Notes: generated by a model from the letters alone, not told the origin. A stretch of 64,000 nucleotides of DNA from Bradyrhizobium tropiciagri (GCF_001189845.1 NZ_LFLZ01000015.1:1-64000); one strand, 5' to 3'; counted from the first letter of the stretch, positions 8,040-17,230 are shown. Numbers and translations are program-made.

Positions 8040-10401
8040 TCAGCGACGCTTCTTCATCGCATGTTCCAAACCCTGGCGAAGAGACTCCGGAGTATAAGGT
8101 TTCACGATAAATATCGCGCCCAATCGCGCGGCTTCAGATTTCACTCCGCTGTCACCTGTCGCGAGAACCAAGCACAGATCGGGCCAGCGCACGTAAACGT
8201 CTCTTGCGAGCTGCAGACCGGAAACTCCCGGGAGGCCGACGTCCGTAAGTAAGATGTCCACGGGTTGCTCATCCAAGATCTTCAGCGCCTCTTGAGCCGT
8301 GCTGGCCCCTTTTACCTTGCATCCGATATCGCTCAGCATCTCCGTCGTCGTAAGGCGGATGAGGTCGTCTCTTCGACGAGCAAAACGGTCGCGTCCTTGT
8401 AAGTCTTTTCGCTGGCCAAGTGTTGCGATCCCTGAGCCACGCGCCTTTGAGCTTGATTGGCCAACACGTGTCTGATTTTCCGGGCGAGCGCCTCGCGCGT
8501 GTAAGGCTTGGCCAGAAGATCGACCCCGGGATCGAGCCGCCCGCCGTGCACGATGGCGTTCTGAGTATAGCCGGATGTAAAAAGTACGGCGACGTTAGGC
8601 AATCGTTCCTTGGCTTTTCGAGCTAAGTCCGGGCTGCGCAGCATGCCAGGCATCATGACGTCGGTGAAGATCAAGTCTATCGGGATGCCGCTATCGACGA
8701 CGACGAGTGCGCTCGCCGCATCTCGCGCCTTGACCACGCGATAGCCGAGCTCGGTGAGCATCGAGACCGCGACCTCGCGAACCTCATCGTCATCCTCAAC
8801 CACGAGGACGGTTTCCTCTCCGCCTTTGACCTCGCCGGACGGAGACCCGACCAGAGTATCTTCACTCGCCACCTCTCGCGGGAAGTACAGCTTCACCGTG
8901 GTTCCGGCACCTACCTCGCTGTAGATTTTGACATGTCCGCCGGACTGCTTGAGGAACCCGTAAACCATGGCGAGGCCTAGGCCCGTGCACTTGTCCTCCG
9001 TCTTGGTTGTAAAGAATGGCTCATAGACCCGTTCCAGGATGTCCGGCGGAATGCCGGTGCCCGTATCAGTCACCGCGATCATCACGTATTGTCCCGCGGA
9101 CAATTCCTCATGCTGCCGGACATATTCGTCATCGAGGAAGGCGTTGCTTGCCTCAATCGTCAGCCGGCCTTCGCCGTTCATCGCGTCGCGTGCGTTGATC
9201 GCGAGGTTCAAAACCGCATTTTCCAGTTGATCCGGGTCGATAAGGCTATTCCACAGTCCACCCGCGACTACCGTCTCAACCTCGATTTCCCCACCCAGGG
9301 CGCGACGAAGCATCTCATCCATACCGTTGATAAGACGCCCGACGTTCACAACTCTTGGCTCCAGCGGCTGTCGCCTCGCGAAGGCAAGCAACTGGGAGGC
9401 AAGTTTCGACCCCCGGGCAACACCTCCGAGAGCGCTTTGGACCCGCATCTCGGCACGGGCATTGCCGGCGATATCCTTGCTCAGCAGTTGCAGGTTTCCG
9501 CTGATGACCTGCAGCAAGTTGTTGAAGTCGTGAGCGACGCCGCCGGTGAGTTGCCCGATCGCCTCCAGCTTCTGCGAACGGATCATGGTCGCCTGCGCCG
9601 CTTGGAGCGCAGCTTCGGCCTCGCGCCGTTCGGTGATATCCCGCGTCACCTTGGCGAAGCGACGAGCTTACCGTCATCATCCCGAATGGCATCGATCACG
9701 ACGTGCGCCCAGAACGCAGTGCCGTCCTTTCGGACCCGTTGACCTTCGTTCTCCCATCGCCCGACTCGGGTCGCCGTCTCCAGGCCGGTACGCGGAAGCC
9801 CGGCGGCGCGGTCGGCTTCCGTGTAGAAGTTGGAGAAATGTCTGCCAATGATTTCTTCGGGAGTATAGCCCTTGATACGCTGCGCACCGGCGTTCCAACT
9901 CGCCACGTAGCCGTCCACATCCAGCATGTAGATGGCGTAATCGGTGACGCTCTGAACGAGCAATCGGAACTGTTCTTCGCTTTCCCGCAGTTTAGACTCG
10001 GCGGCCCTTCGCTCGGTCAAGTCGCGGGTGATCTTGGCGAATCCGACAAGGTCCCCCTCGGGCGAGCGGATCGCGTCGATGACCACATGGGCCCAGAACT
10101 GCGTGCCGTCCTTGCGCACGCGCCAGCCCTCGCGCTCGAAGCGGCCTGTACGCTCTGCCTCCGCCAGCGCCAGCGCAGGAACGTTCTGCGCCCGCTCAGC
10201 GTCGGTGTAGAAGGTCGAGAAATGACGACCGATGATCTCGTCCGCTTCATAGCCCTTGAAGCGCCTGGCGCCAGGGTTCCAGCTGGTCACACGACCCTCA
10301 CGATCCAACATGTAGATCGCGTAATCAGTGATCGCCTCGAAGAGAAGCCGATAACGGCCGTCGCTGGTCTGGGCGGCTTCGAAGCGGTTTGAGGTTTCCA
10401 T
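8040..10401 (-). pseudogene. PAS-PAS hybrid histidine kinase with two receiver domains (two frameshifts)
   Basis: Cytosolic sensor kinase. In order it has PAS 1 (about 15-120), PAS 2 (about 145-255), HisKA with the H-box VAHDFNNLLQVISGNLQLL, HATPase with N-box NLAINARDAM, DTGTGIP, EPFFTTK and TGLGLAMVYG, receiver 1 (phospho-Asp in FTDVMMPG) and receiver 2 (phospho-Asp in LLTDVGLPG). No membrane segment is present. Two one-base deletions break it: near 9661 (GTCGGCTTC reads GTCGCTTC, in LVGFAK) and near 8376 (VEDDD motif of receiver 2). Restoring both gives exactly 787 residues in one frame. The two near-identical PAS units (each with GRHFS.FYT and FWAHVVIDAIR) suggest internal duplication. 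Ligand unknown. Confidence 0.85.
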
Positions 10402-10667
10402 CCGAATCCTATCCCAGCTCCAATGTGGGTTGGGACGCAGCCTACTGAAACTGCGCTGAATCGATACGGTTCCATGAACGGGATGGAGGCTAGCTTCTGG
10501 GACACCTCAAAGGCTAGTTGCCCCTCCACCCGTTGGCCCTAGCGATGCAGCACCGAACGGACCGATGAGTGGCGCTGCATTCGCTTCGTTCCTAATCAAA
10601 AGGTCTCGCATCCGGGTCGCGCGGTCCTCAGGCCTGGCCTCTCGGCCTTTGATGTGGAGAGAATCTC

Positions 10668-10916
10668 CTATCCCGGGCTCTGGGTTTGCGAGGGCAAGAT
10701 CGAAGGCGATCGAGCGGCTTTACGTTTTAGGTCGATTGAAGGGTTCAGCCTCTCGCTTATGCGCGCGCCGGTCTCAGATTGCCGGTCAGGCAGGTCGGCT
10801 ATTTCAGGCGGATCGGGCCGTGTAACCAGATAGAGCTCGCCGGCAAACAGCATAAAAGCGGCGACCGCCACGCCGAACATGGCTAGGACCAGATCGTGTG
10901 AGTCATCCAACCGCAT
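10668..10916 (-). CDS. Possible small membrane protein
   Basis: From the ATG at 10916: a short acidic start, one strong membrane helix (LVLAMFGVAVAAFMLFAGEL) and a polar tail. No ribosome site and no known family, so support is weak. Confidence 0.25.
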   Translation of the reverse strand: MRLDDSHDLVLAMFGVAVAAFMLFAGELYLVTRPDPPEIADLPDRQSETGARISERLNPSIDLKRKAARSPSILPSQTQSPG

Positions 10917-11129
10917 TGAACGATAGTTGGCCAAAGTATGCAGCCGTCGCCTTTGGCTATCCGCGCGAGCGCTAGTGTAGAATAACAGCGGGCCTTCAGA
11001 CCTTTGGATATCCGCGACAGGCGTCGTTGAACGGCGGGCGATGGCTCCCGTTTCAACATCCTTGGGATGATCTCGTTCCATACTATGACGTTCTACGAAA
11101 GCCGACATACGCCAACTATCTTGTGCCGT

Positions 11130-11696
11130 TCAACAGCTTCGCCGAATACGCTCCGGAAACAAATTCTGAGACGAAGAAAAAGGACGTCGTTTGGTTCGCG
11201 CTGAGCGACGACCGGCCGCTGGCCGCGTTCGCCGGAAGGCGCTGCAGCGGCCATTGGCTGAGGATGCGCTCGAGATCGTCGCGCGCGGCGAGGCGAAGGA
11301 AGGCGTCTCGGTATCGTCAAGAAGGCAACCGGAACGGTGTTCAGCCAAGCGCGCAGCTTTGAGATCGAGCCTGGCCCGAAACGGCACGCTCTTTTTGCCG
11401 ACAAGCGCCGTTCCATCGACCGTTGCCGAACCCTCGGTATACGTGCCTGTGAATCCGCAAGTGACTTCGCGGCCGCCGAATAGGAAATTCACGCCGACCG
11501 CGTCGGCGTGTTGGCCGGTCGTCAATTCGCCGCGCCACTTTCCGTCATTGAACGTGTACGCGCCGAAGTAATAGAAGTGGCTATCGCCGCCCAAGACCCG
11601 ACCGTCGTGAAGAACTATGATGCCGCTGGCGTGAGCGTTCGATCCATCCTCCATCATGATCCGGATCGAATACAGGCCATTCTTGACGTCTGACAT
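11130..11696 (-). CDS. GrlR-like regulatory protein
   Basis: Residues 1-110 follow the GrlR lipocalin-like pattern: KNGLYSIRIMMEDGSNAHAS, then GGDSHFYYFGAYTFNDGKWR, a GELTTGQH strand and FTGTYTEGSATVDGTALVGK. GrlR is known as a small anti-activator in enteric pathogens; rhizobial relatives are uncharacterised. Relatives end soon after the KAA-like position reached near residue 114. The Arg/Ser-rich last 75 residues look like read-through after a lost stop or frameshift. Confidence 0.65.
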   Translation of the reverse strand: MSDVKNGLYSIRIMMEDGSNAHASGIIVLHDGRVLGGDSHFYYFGAYTFNDGKWRGELTTGQHADAVGVNFLFGGREVTCGFTGTYTEGSATVDGTALVGKKSVPFRARLDLKAARLAEHRSGCLLDDTETPSFASPRATISSASSANGRCSAFRRTRPAAGRRSARTKRRPFSSSQNLFPERIRRSC

Positions 11697-11778
11697 CCCA
11701 ACGCCCTCCCCGCGGCAGAGAATAGCGTCGTGGAACGGTCGAAGCGATGGCTACCATCGTCGCAGCTGCCAACGAGGG

Positions 11779-12348
11779 TTACAGAACCGTCTCGATCAGG
11801 CCCAACGTCTTTGCTTCCTGCGCCTCCAAATACCAGTTTGACGGCGCCTTCTGCATGACCTCGTCGATCATCACGTTCGATCCCAGGATGAGATTATGAA
11901 AACCCTCGTTCTGCATAGCGATCGAGCATTCGATTTCGTTGAGCGTCGCCCTCACGACAGCGATGCATGTCGTTAATGGGCCATCGATCACCAAGTTCTT
12001 AGAAAGCTTGCGTTCATGGATCATCAGCCGCGTGCCGCGCGCGAGGTATCGGTTCGGCCGCGCGAAGAAGCTCAGGAACGTCACGCCGGCCGAATAAATT
12101 ACAGCCTTACCAAGGAATACGAAGCGCCGTTGCGGTTCCGTCTCGCTCGCGAACCGCACGTCCTCCCCCATCATTCGGGCGACCTCCGGATCGCCACCTA
12201 AGGTCGACAGTTCGATGACGACAAGGTCTCTATCGGCCGCGTTGTCGAACTGCGTTCGAAACGCGGTGTACATGTTGTAGTCGACGACGCCCGAGAGGCT
12301 GATCGCCGGCGATTTAAAGGCGGTGGCAGGCAGCGGGGCTAGTTCCAT
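11779..12348 (-). CDS. ClpP-like serine protease family protein
   Basis: A ClpP/crotonase-fold protein of 189 residues. The nucleophile region is AVIYSAGVTFLSFFARPNRY (Ser in YSAGV), followed by the His motif LMIHER, at ClpP-like spacing. The oxyanion loop is LGGDPEVARMM. It differs enough from housekeeping ClpP to be a divergent paralogue. No Clp ATPase is nearby. It sits in the same orientation as two small envelope genes and may be a stress protein. Confidence 0.7.
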   Translation of the reverse strand: MELAPLPATAFKSPAISLSGVVDYNMYTAFRTQFDNAADRDLVVIELSTLGGDPEVARMMGEDVRFASETEPQRRFVFLGKAVIYSAGVTFLSFFARPNRYLARGTRLMIHERKLSKNLVIDGPLTTCIAVVRATLNEIECSIAMQNEGFHNLILGSNVMIDEVMQKAPSNWYLEAQEAKTLGLIETVL

Positions 12349-12413
12349 CGGGTCGATCCTTCTGTGGCAGTCGTGGTCTCAGCCCAACATGCAGATGCCG
12401 CGCCGAAAAAGGA

Positions 12414-12773
12414 CTACTCCTCGGGCAACCGATACAGAACCCGATCGCGGCGTACGGTCATCCGCCAAAGCCCGGCGATTGCTGAAAGACCGATCCGTAA
12501 AACGAGCACAACCAATGTAATCTGGAGCCAGATCAGGCCGCCTATCTCGCGGAATACAAACTCGACGCGAGGTCCCCACGGCGGCGGAATGGCGTCGCCA
12601 ATCGTCTCAATGCCGCGCTGAAGAATGCGCTGCGCGCCAGTTAGTAGTTCCGGCTTCCCGTAGAAGGCGGCTACGATCAACACCCATGCCAAGATCGCCG
12701 TGATGGTGCGGAAGGAATGCACCTTCAAGTGATAGCCTAATCCGGGCCGATCGTAACCGCGAATTTTCGCCAT
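12414..12773 (-). CDS. Small membrane protein, two helices
   Basis: A 119-residue protein with two hydrophobic segments (FRTITAILAWVLIVAAFYGK and IWLQITLVVLVLRIGLSAIA) flanked by basic residues, ending in an Arg-rich cytosolic tail. It lies upstream of the ClpP-like gene on the same strand, 65 bases apart. Function unknown. Confidence 0.55.
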   Translation of the reverse strand: MAKIRGYDRPGLGYHLKVHSFRTITAILAWVLIVAAFYGKPELLTGAQRILQRGIETIGDAIPPPWGPRVEFVFREIGGLIWLQITLVVLVLRIGLSAIAGLWRMTVRRDRVLYRLPEE

Positions 12774-12807
12774 CGGGTGATCCTTAGTCAGGACCCGATC
12801 AGGATCA

Positions 12808-13056
12808 CTACATCGTTCGCTTATGACGCTTGTGGTGCTTGTGAGAACTGCTCTTCATTCCCATTCCGCTCTTCATACCGCCCTTTTCGGCAGTGTCATT
12901 GGCCGTTGCGCCAGGATTTGCCGACGACGGGCTGCTTGAAGCGCCCTGGCCGCTCTTCTGCGCTGGCGAATTGCCTCCGCCACCACCTTGTGCGGACGCG
13001 GCTGCAATCGATCCAAAGATAAACGCCGTAGCCAAAACCACTTTCGCAATTCTCAT
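12808..13056 (-). CDS. Small secreted Gly/Ser-rich protein with basic His/Lys tail
   Basis: The ATG at 13056 follows a GGAGG site. Signal peptide MRIAKVVLATAFIFGSIAAA ending ASA|Q, then a Gly/Ser/Ala-rich linker and a tail of alternating His and Lys (SHKHHKRHKR). The type is common in Bradyrhizobium envelopes. Metal or anion binding by the tail is only a guess. Confidence 0.65.
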   Translation of the reverse strand: MRIAKVVLATAFIFGSIAAASAQGGGGGNSPAQKSGQGASSSPSSANPGATANDTAEKGGMKSGMGMKSSSHKHHKRHKRTM

Positions 13057-13479
13057 GGGTATTCCTCCGATTGCTGCCCAAGTGGCAAACCAGGGGAGTC
13101 CCGAGTGGTTCCAAAAGGCAACTTCGGGCGGAGCTGCCCTCGGCATAGGCAACGGCCCAAGGCGAGCTGAGAAGTGCGTCGGATTGATTTTACGACGCGA
13201 GGACGACCGGCAGCGGACATCATTCTGAGCGAGCCGGAGTCATAGCCAGCGCGCATGAATGAAGCTGAGACCGCACGACTGATGAAGGTGTCCGAGGCGA
13301 TCGTCCGGGAGCTCGACCGCCAGGGCCTGGCGGATGCCCTCGTTCGCGCTCCGATTCGACGCGCTCGAGCTAGCACGGGTAGCGATCCGGGCGGCGGACG
13401 GCGACGTGATACCGTTTCGAAAGCCGTAAAGCTGATGGACCTCACCCTCCGCCCCACCGTCATAGCCGGCGACCGTGGA
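13057..13479. other. Intergenic with an unsupported plus-strand ORF
   Basis: A plus-strand frame from 13255 starts with a plausible helix (NEAETARLMKVSEAIVRELD) and then becomes Arg-rich, probably a decayed gene start. No family recognised. Confidence 0.3.
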
Positions 13480-13700
13480 CTAAGACGTGCGGCGGCCTTG
13501 ACCCGATCGCCGAAATGCGTCGCGGCGTTCACCGCGTAGCGCCCGCTCATGCAGTAGCCGACGGTGCCGATGATGTTGGTGTTGGCGGCCTTCTCGGGTC
13601 TGCTTGTCGTCGCCGGCGAGCCTGGCGCCGGACGCGACCGGGAAATTCGAGGTGCTGGCGTCGGAAGCAGTGGCGGCCATACCGCTGGCCTAATTTTAGA
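13480..13700 (-). pseudogene. Dienelactone hydrolase fragment
   Basis: About 37 residues (PEKAANTNIIGTVGYCMSGR, then AVNAATHFGDRVKAAA) match the nucleophile-elbow region of dienelactone hydrolases, including the Cys of GYCMSG. The flanks fall in other frames with no start or end. This is a remnant of an alpha/beta hydrolase gene. Confidence 0.65.
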
Positions 13701-13721
13701 ACGGCTCAAAACTTTGCGTAC

Positions 13722-13758
13722 AGCAAAAATTAAAACCCCGCCGTAGGGCACGGCGGGG
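13722..13758 (-). terminator. Rho-independent terminator of the micropeptide gene
   Basis: Nine-base perfect stem CCCCGCCGT/ACGGCGGGG (13736-13744 and 13750-13758) with a five-base loop. On the minus strand it is followed by TTTTAATTTTT. It lies 22 bases past the stop of the 26-residue gene. Confidence 0.85.
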
Positions 13759-13779
13759 GCATGCTGACGCGTCTCAGCC

Positions 13780-13860
13780 TCAGTGCATGTGGCTAATCAG
13801 GTAGAATCCGCCACCGAGAACAATCACTGCTGGTACGGCCCAAAGTATGATCACAGGCAT
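13780..13860 (-). CDS. 26-residue membrane micropeptide, FixK-box controlled
   Basis: ATG at 13860, TGA at 13780-13782. The product starts MPVIILWAVPAVIVLGGGFY and ends LISHMH: a single membrane helix with a His-Met-His C-terminus. A strong GGAGGAGG ribosome site lies 7 bases before the ATG. A perfect TTGAT-N4-ATCAA box sits about 90 bases upstream and a strong terminator lies just downstream, so this is a complete monocistronic unit. The control and one-helix form suggest a microoxic respiratory accessory peptide, such as a small oxidase subunit. That role is inference. Confidence 0.75.
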   Translation of the reverse strand: MPVIILWAVPAVIVLGGGFYLISHMH

Positions 13861-13943
13861 AGCTTCCTCCTCCATTTCACGCTGGAATAACTTGGCAATG
13901 AACTTGACGTTCCTGCCGTGCCACGTCTGCGCGCCAACACCTT

Positions 13944-13957
13944 TTGATCTGGATCAA
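13944..13957. promoter_or_regulatory. FixK/FNR-type binding site
   Basis: TTGATCTGGATCAA is a perfect palindrome of the FNR/FixK class (TTGAT-N4-ATCAA). Its centre is about 90 bases upstream of the micropeptide ATG. A class II activation position (centred 40 bases before the start of transcription) would put that start near 13910 with a 50-base leader. Rhizobial FixK2 controls low-oxygen genes through such sites. Confidence 0.8.
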
Positions 13958-14187
13958 AAGGTTGGATCAGATCAGATGGAGAACGGTTATTAAGCCGCCT
14001 CAGTAGCTCTACCGAGAACATCGGTCACCACTTCAGCAAGCCCTCACGGGATCAAATCGTGCTGGTGGAAGAAGGCCACGTCGACTCCAGATCCGGTTCG
14101 GTGGTGACCAGCTTGCCAAGTTGGAGGGTCAACTCGACCAACCGCTTCACGATCCCGCGTCGGCCTGCCAGGCTCCAGTCACATGCG

Positions 14188-14210
14188 AAGGGCCGCTGCG
14201 GGCGGCCCTT
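14188..14210 (-). terminator. Hairpin terminator after DUF1236 gene
   Basis: AAGGGCCGC pairs with GCGGCCCTT around a short loop, 30-50 bases past the stop of the DUF1236 gene on the minus strand. The A/T tract is short, so termination strength is unclear. Confidence 0.55.
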
Positions 14211-14238
14211 CCTCGTTCATCCTTTCAAGCCCGAAGGA

Positions 14239-15342
14239 TCAGTCGATCTCTTCGATGATGCGACGCTCATGGGGTTCTACGATGTAGGTGTGACTGTCTC
14301 GGTTGATGTATCGGTACTCCCGAAGGGTCGGAGCATCGCGGTAGACCTCTTCCGGGAAAGCCTCGATCTCGACATCCTCTGGCACGCGCTCTCCGGTCCG
14401 GACCTCGGTCCTAACGGTGCTGCCCGTCGTGCGACGCTCGCGCTCGACCGGACGCGCCTTAACGTGCTTGCGGATCACGTCGCGATCTCGGTCGCTGAAC
14501 TTCATCTTGCGCTCCTCGGTCCGCGCCGGCGCGGAAGCGGTCGAACGCCCGGAGTAAGGCAGGACGGTCACGATCTTGTAGCTGGACGGCTCCACGATAA
14601 CGATCTCGTCCTTTACGAGAACGAAGTCGTAGCCACGGTACTGTGGCAGGATTTCTACGACTTCGGCGGGCAGCGGTTGCAGGCGGACGTCGTGCGGCAC
14701 GACGGTGCCCACCGACAGTGAGAAATTTACGTTGGTCAACGGCTGAACGTTCAGGTGTGAGATCGACGTATTGATCCGGGTCCGCTGCTGATCGTTGATG
14801 TTCACCGACGCGTTCACGTTGGTATTCGCCGAACGCTCGGCCGTGTTCTGCTGATTGTTCGGCTGCTGGGCCGCATTGGTCGATCCGGTACCAATCGGCG
14901 CCTGGTTTGTGCCTGCGGCGGGCGGATTGGCGCCCTGCGTCTGGGTATTTGTGCTCGATGGCGAATTGGTCTGCGCCTGGTTGGAAGGCGTCGTGGTCTG
15001 GTTGGCCAGCTGGTTGGTCTGAGCCTGGTTCGCCGAGTTGTTCGAGGTCGGGGCTTGCGTGGTATTGGTGGTCGTACCGGAACTGGACGACTGGCTTGCG
15101 GCGGGCTGACCATTCGAAGAAGGGGACTGCGTCTGCGCCGAATTCGTCGAAGGGTTGGTCTGCGAAGATGAGCTGGGAGACGGAGTTGATGGCGAAGTCG
15201 AAGGCGACGTGGTCGATGTGGAATCCTGCTGATGCTGCGCCGTCGGCGGATTCGAACTTGATGTCGGTGGAGAAGACTGTGCGAAGGCCGAGGTCGCGAG
15301 GGCAACTGCGGCGGTCGTGGCCAGGAATAAACGCTTGTTCAT
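14239..15342 (-). CDS. Secreted DUF1236 protein with Ser/Thr/Gln/Asn-rich linker
   Basis: Signal peptide (MNKRLFLATTAAVALATSAF, cut after AFA), then a low-complexity linker of about 150 residues rich in Ser, Thr, Gln, Asn and Pro. Two DUF1236-like units follow: VVPHDVRLQPLPAEVVEILP with DEIVIVEPSSYKIVTVL, and a C-terminal unit VPEDVEIEAFPEEVYRDAPT with YIVEPHERRIIEEID. The domain is small and common in rhizobial exported proteins; its function is unknown. The Q/S/T repeats also give long false ORFs on other frames. Confidence 0.85.
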   Translation of the reverse strand: MNKRLFLATTAAVALATSAFAQSSPPTSSSNPPTAQHQQDSTSTTSPSTSPSTPSPSSSSQTNPSTNSAQTQSPSSNGQPAASQSSSSGTTTNTTQAPTSNNSANQAQTNQLANQTTTPSNQAQTNSPSSTNTQTQGANPPAAGTNQAPIGTGSTNAAQQPNNQQNTAERSANTNVNASVNINDQQRTRINTSISHLNVQPLTNVNFSLSVGTVVPHDVRLQPLPAEVVEILPQYRGYDFVLVKDEIVIVEPSSYKIVTVLPYSGRSTASAPARTEERKMKFSDRDRDVIRKHVKARPVERERRTTGSTVRTEVRTGERVPEDVEIEAFPEEVYRDAPTLREYRYINRDSHTYIVEPHERRIIEEID

Positions 15343-15545
15343 GTGAAACCTCCCAAATGCGATCGTCGATCAAACCCTCGACAAGACGCTCGGTTCCTCT
15401 TGGGCATTCTCGGCAAGGCCGGATTAGCAGAAAATAAGATTCCTTAACTGCTTTGGCGAACGCGCTAAATTCGGAAATAACAGGAACTTCACTTCGTGCT
15501 CTTCGTTTGCGGAGGCTATCTTCTTTGCTGTTTGAGGAGGACATC

Positions 15546-15767
15546 ATGAAGAAGTTGATCGTGTGCGGGGCGCTCGCCGCCTTCGGCGCTCAAGCTGCCA
15601 ATGCTACTGAATTCTACATCGTACGCGACGCGGCTACCAAGAAGTGCACAGTCGTCGATACAAAACCGACGCCGACCACCACGACCGTCGTGGGCGATGG
15701 CGTCTATAAGACCAAAACGGAAGCGGAGTCTGCCGTGAAGACCACCAAGGTCTGCACCGAGCAGTAA
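15546..15767 (+). CDS. Small secreted protein, 73 residues
   Basis: GAGGAGG ribosome site, then ATG at 15546. Signal peptide MKKLIVCGALAAFGAQAANA, mature TEFYIVRDAATKKCTVVDTK with two cysteines and a Thr-rich turn. Looks like the short periplasmic hypotheticals common in Bradyrhizobium. It is divergent from the DUF1236 gene. Confidence 0.75.
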   Translation: MKKLIVCGALAAFGAQAANATEFYIVRDAATKKCTVVDTKPTPTTTTVVGDGVYKTKTEAESAVKTTKVCTEQ

Positions 15768-15769
15768 TC

Positions 15770-16216
15770 TCAACGCGGCGCGTCGCGCGAGGTAGTCGAG
15801 TTGCCGCTGGAGCTTGTCCGGACCGGTTCTTCCGCTAACTTCAGCTTGTCCATCGAAACGGCGATGTCGTGCTCGCTCATTCCGAGAAGGCCGCCGATCC
15901 CGATAACGACTGCGTCGACCTTGCCGCTCTTGTCGAGGAGCAGTTCGTTGATGTCGCCGAGCTTTTCATTGGCGTCATTGTTGACGTTCAGGCCTATGAG
16001 CTTCGAGGCGCGCCAGCTTCCCTCAAGCGCCATCTTTGCATCAGCGGATTGAGCGCTCGCAGCAGGCGCAGCATGATCGGCCGGTTGAGTGGACTGCGAG
16101 ATCGCAGTTGCGCCGATGCCCTCCAAGATGAAGCAGTAAGGCTGTCCGCAACGACATGCGGCATCGATGCGGAGCGGAGGCCGATCGCGGGCCTGCCACG
16201 CCCTCGCAGCGATCAT
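15770..16216 (-). CDS. PRC-barrel domain protein, abnormal ends
   Basis: Residues 55-135 (SWRASKLIGLNVNNDANEKL, then GDINELLLDKSGKVDAVVIG) form a PRC-barrel, as found in many exported rhizobial stress proteins. Relatives start with a signal peptide. Here a plausible signal-peptide end (LEGIGATAISQS) is preceded by unrelated residues, so the start is probably frameshifted. The C-terminus also ends earlier than in typical relatives. Confidence 0.6.
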   Translation of the reverse strand: MIAARAWQARDRPPLRIDAACRCGQPYCFILEGIGATAISQSTQPADHAAPAASAQSADAKMALEGSWRASKLIGLNVNNDANEKLGDINELLLDKSGKVDAVVIGIGGLLGMSEHDIAVSMDKLKLAEEPVRTSSSGNSTTSRDAPR

Positions 16217-16326
16217 GACGAGTCCGAAGGGCTCGGCCGATCGCCCATCTCCGCGGTGAACAGCAGAAACATTTGCCTATTTTTCCCGTTGTCGGCGGGG
16301 CGCTCAAACAACGTGGAGGATCGTTG

Positions 16327-16746
16327 ATGAAGAGAATTGCAATGTCGGCGCTGATGGTCGGCGCTCTCGGTCTAGCCTCGGTGGCCACGACGTCTCCTGC
16401 CGAAGCTCACTGGCGTGGGGGCGGCTGGGGACCAGGCATCGCAGGCGGTCTGGTCGCGGGCGCGGTCATCGGTGGCCTTGCTTCGTCGGCTTACGCCTGG
16501 GGACCGGGCTATGGCTACGACGGGGGGCCTGGCTACTATCGAGCGGGCTACTACGGTGGGCCCTACGCCTACGACTACGGTTACGACGAACCGTATCGCT
16601 GGGGCGGCGGCTACGCCACAACCTACTATACGGCGCCCGTGTCATACGGCTATCGCTACCGCCGCGTCGTACGCCCTGCCTACGCCTATTACAGCGGATC
16701 CTATCCGGTCGTTCGGCATCGCTGGCATCGTCATCATCACTGGTGA
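16327..16746 (+). CDS. Secreted Gly/Tyr-rich protein
   Basis: ATG at 16327 after a GGAGGATCG site. Signal peptide MKRIAMSALMVGALGLASVA ending in SPAEA|HW, then a Gly-rich helix (PGIAGGLVAGAVIGGLASSA) and many Gly-Tyr repeats, ending in HRWHRHHHW. The class is common among outer-surface or periplasmic Bradyrhizobium proteins. Function unknown. A strong terminator follows directly. Confidence 0.75.
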   Translation: MKRIAMSALMVGALGLASVATTSPAEAHWRGGGWGPGIAGGLVAGAVIGGLASSAYAWGPGYGYDGGPGYYRAGYYGGPYAYDYGYDEPYRWGGGYATTYYTAPVSYGYRYRRVVRPAYAYYSGSYPVVRHRWHRHHHW

Positions 16747-17230
16747 AGCCGGACCAACTGCACAATGGAGGCCGCGCGGAAGGCGCGGCCTTTTTGCGCA
16801 TCGGAGAATTTTCCGCTCACCGCCGTCGGCCGGCAACGGGTCGTGCCGATCGAAGGCAAGCCGCCGTTCGGGCGCTCTTGTTGGCGGCTTCGCCGACCGC
16901 TTCGAATGTGGACGTGCCTGGGCGGAGCGGGCGGATTCTTTCTTGACCCCGGCGGAAGGTGCTGCGGGCATGGCGGCCAAGGCTTGGCGCACCTGCTCCT
17001 GCGGGTCTTCAGAGGTGACATCTGCCTGCACGGTGCTCGGCACTTCGGCGCGCGGACGCGTGTCGAATACGATCTTCTCCGGAGGAATTCGCGCCGAGCT
17101 AATCCGGATGATGGTTGTCTGGATCCGCCGCGGCGGCAGTTTCGATGGGAGCCGGCAGGTACCGGTCCGCCGCGAAGAGCAACGCCAGCAGCAGCCCCCC
17201 GACGAAGAAGAATTAACGAATGATCGGCAT
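16642..17230 (-). pseudogene. Exported/membrane-anchored hypothetical, nonsense mutation plus frameshift
   Basis: From the ATG at 17230 the frame reads MPIIR, then TAA where a CAA (Gln) is likely ancestral. It continues FFFVGGLLLALLFAADRYLP (signal anchor) and APIETAAAADPDN before a frameshift near 17110. The rest is in another frame: IIRISSARIPPEKIVFDTRP, then VPSTVQADVTSEDPQEQVRQ. The two defects make it a pseudogene. The final part to 16642 is probably read-through beyond the natural stop. Confidence 0.6.
16770..16795 (+). terminator. Rho-independent terminator
   Basis: GGCCGCGC, a short GGAA loop and GGCGCGGCC, followed by TTTTT at 16791-16795, about 25 bases after the Gly/Tyr-rich gene. 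Confidence 0.85.

Noticed and set aside
8333..9649. A separate histidine kinase gene starting at 9649
   Set aside because: The frame simply continues the upstream PAS protein after a one-base loss; the GTG start is inside the PAS-associated region.
14459..15547. 362-codon minus-strand ORF
   Set aside because: Frame-shifted reading of the repetitive DUF1236 gene; the other frame has the signal peptide and domains.
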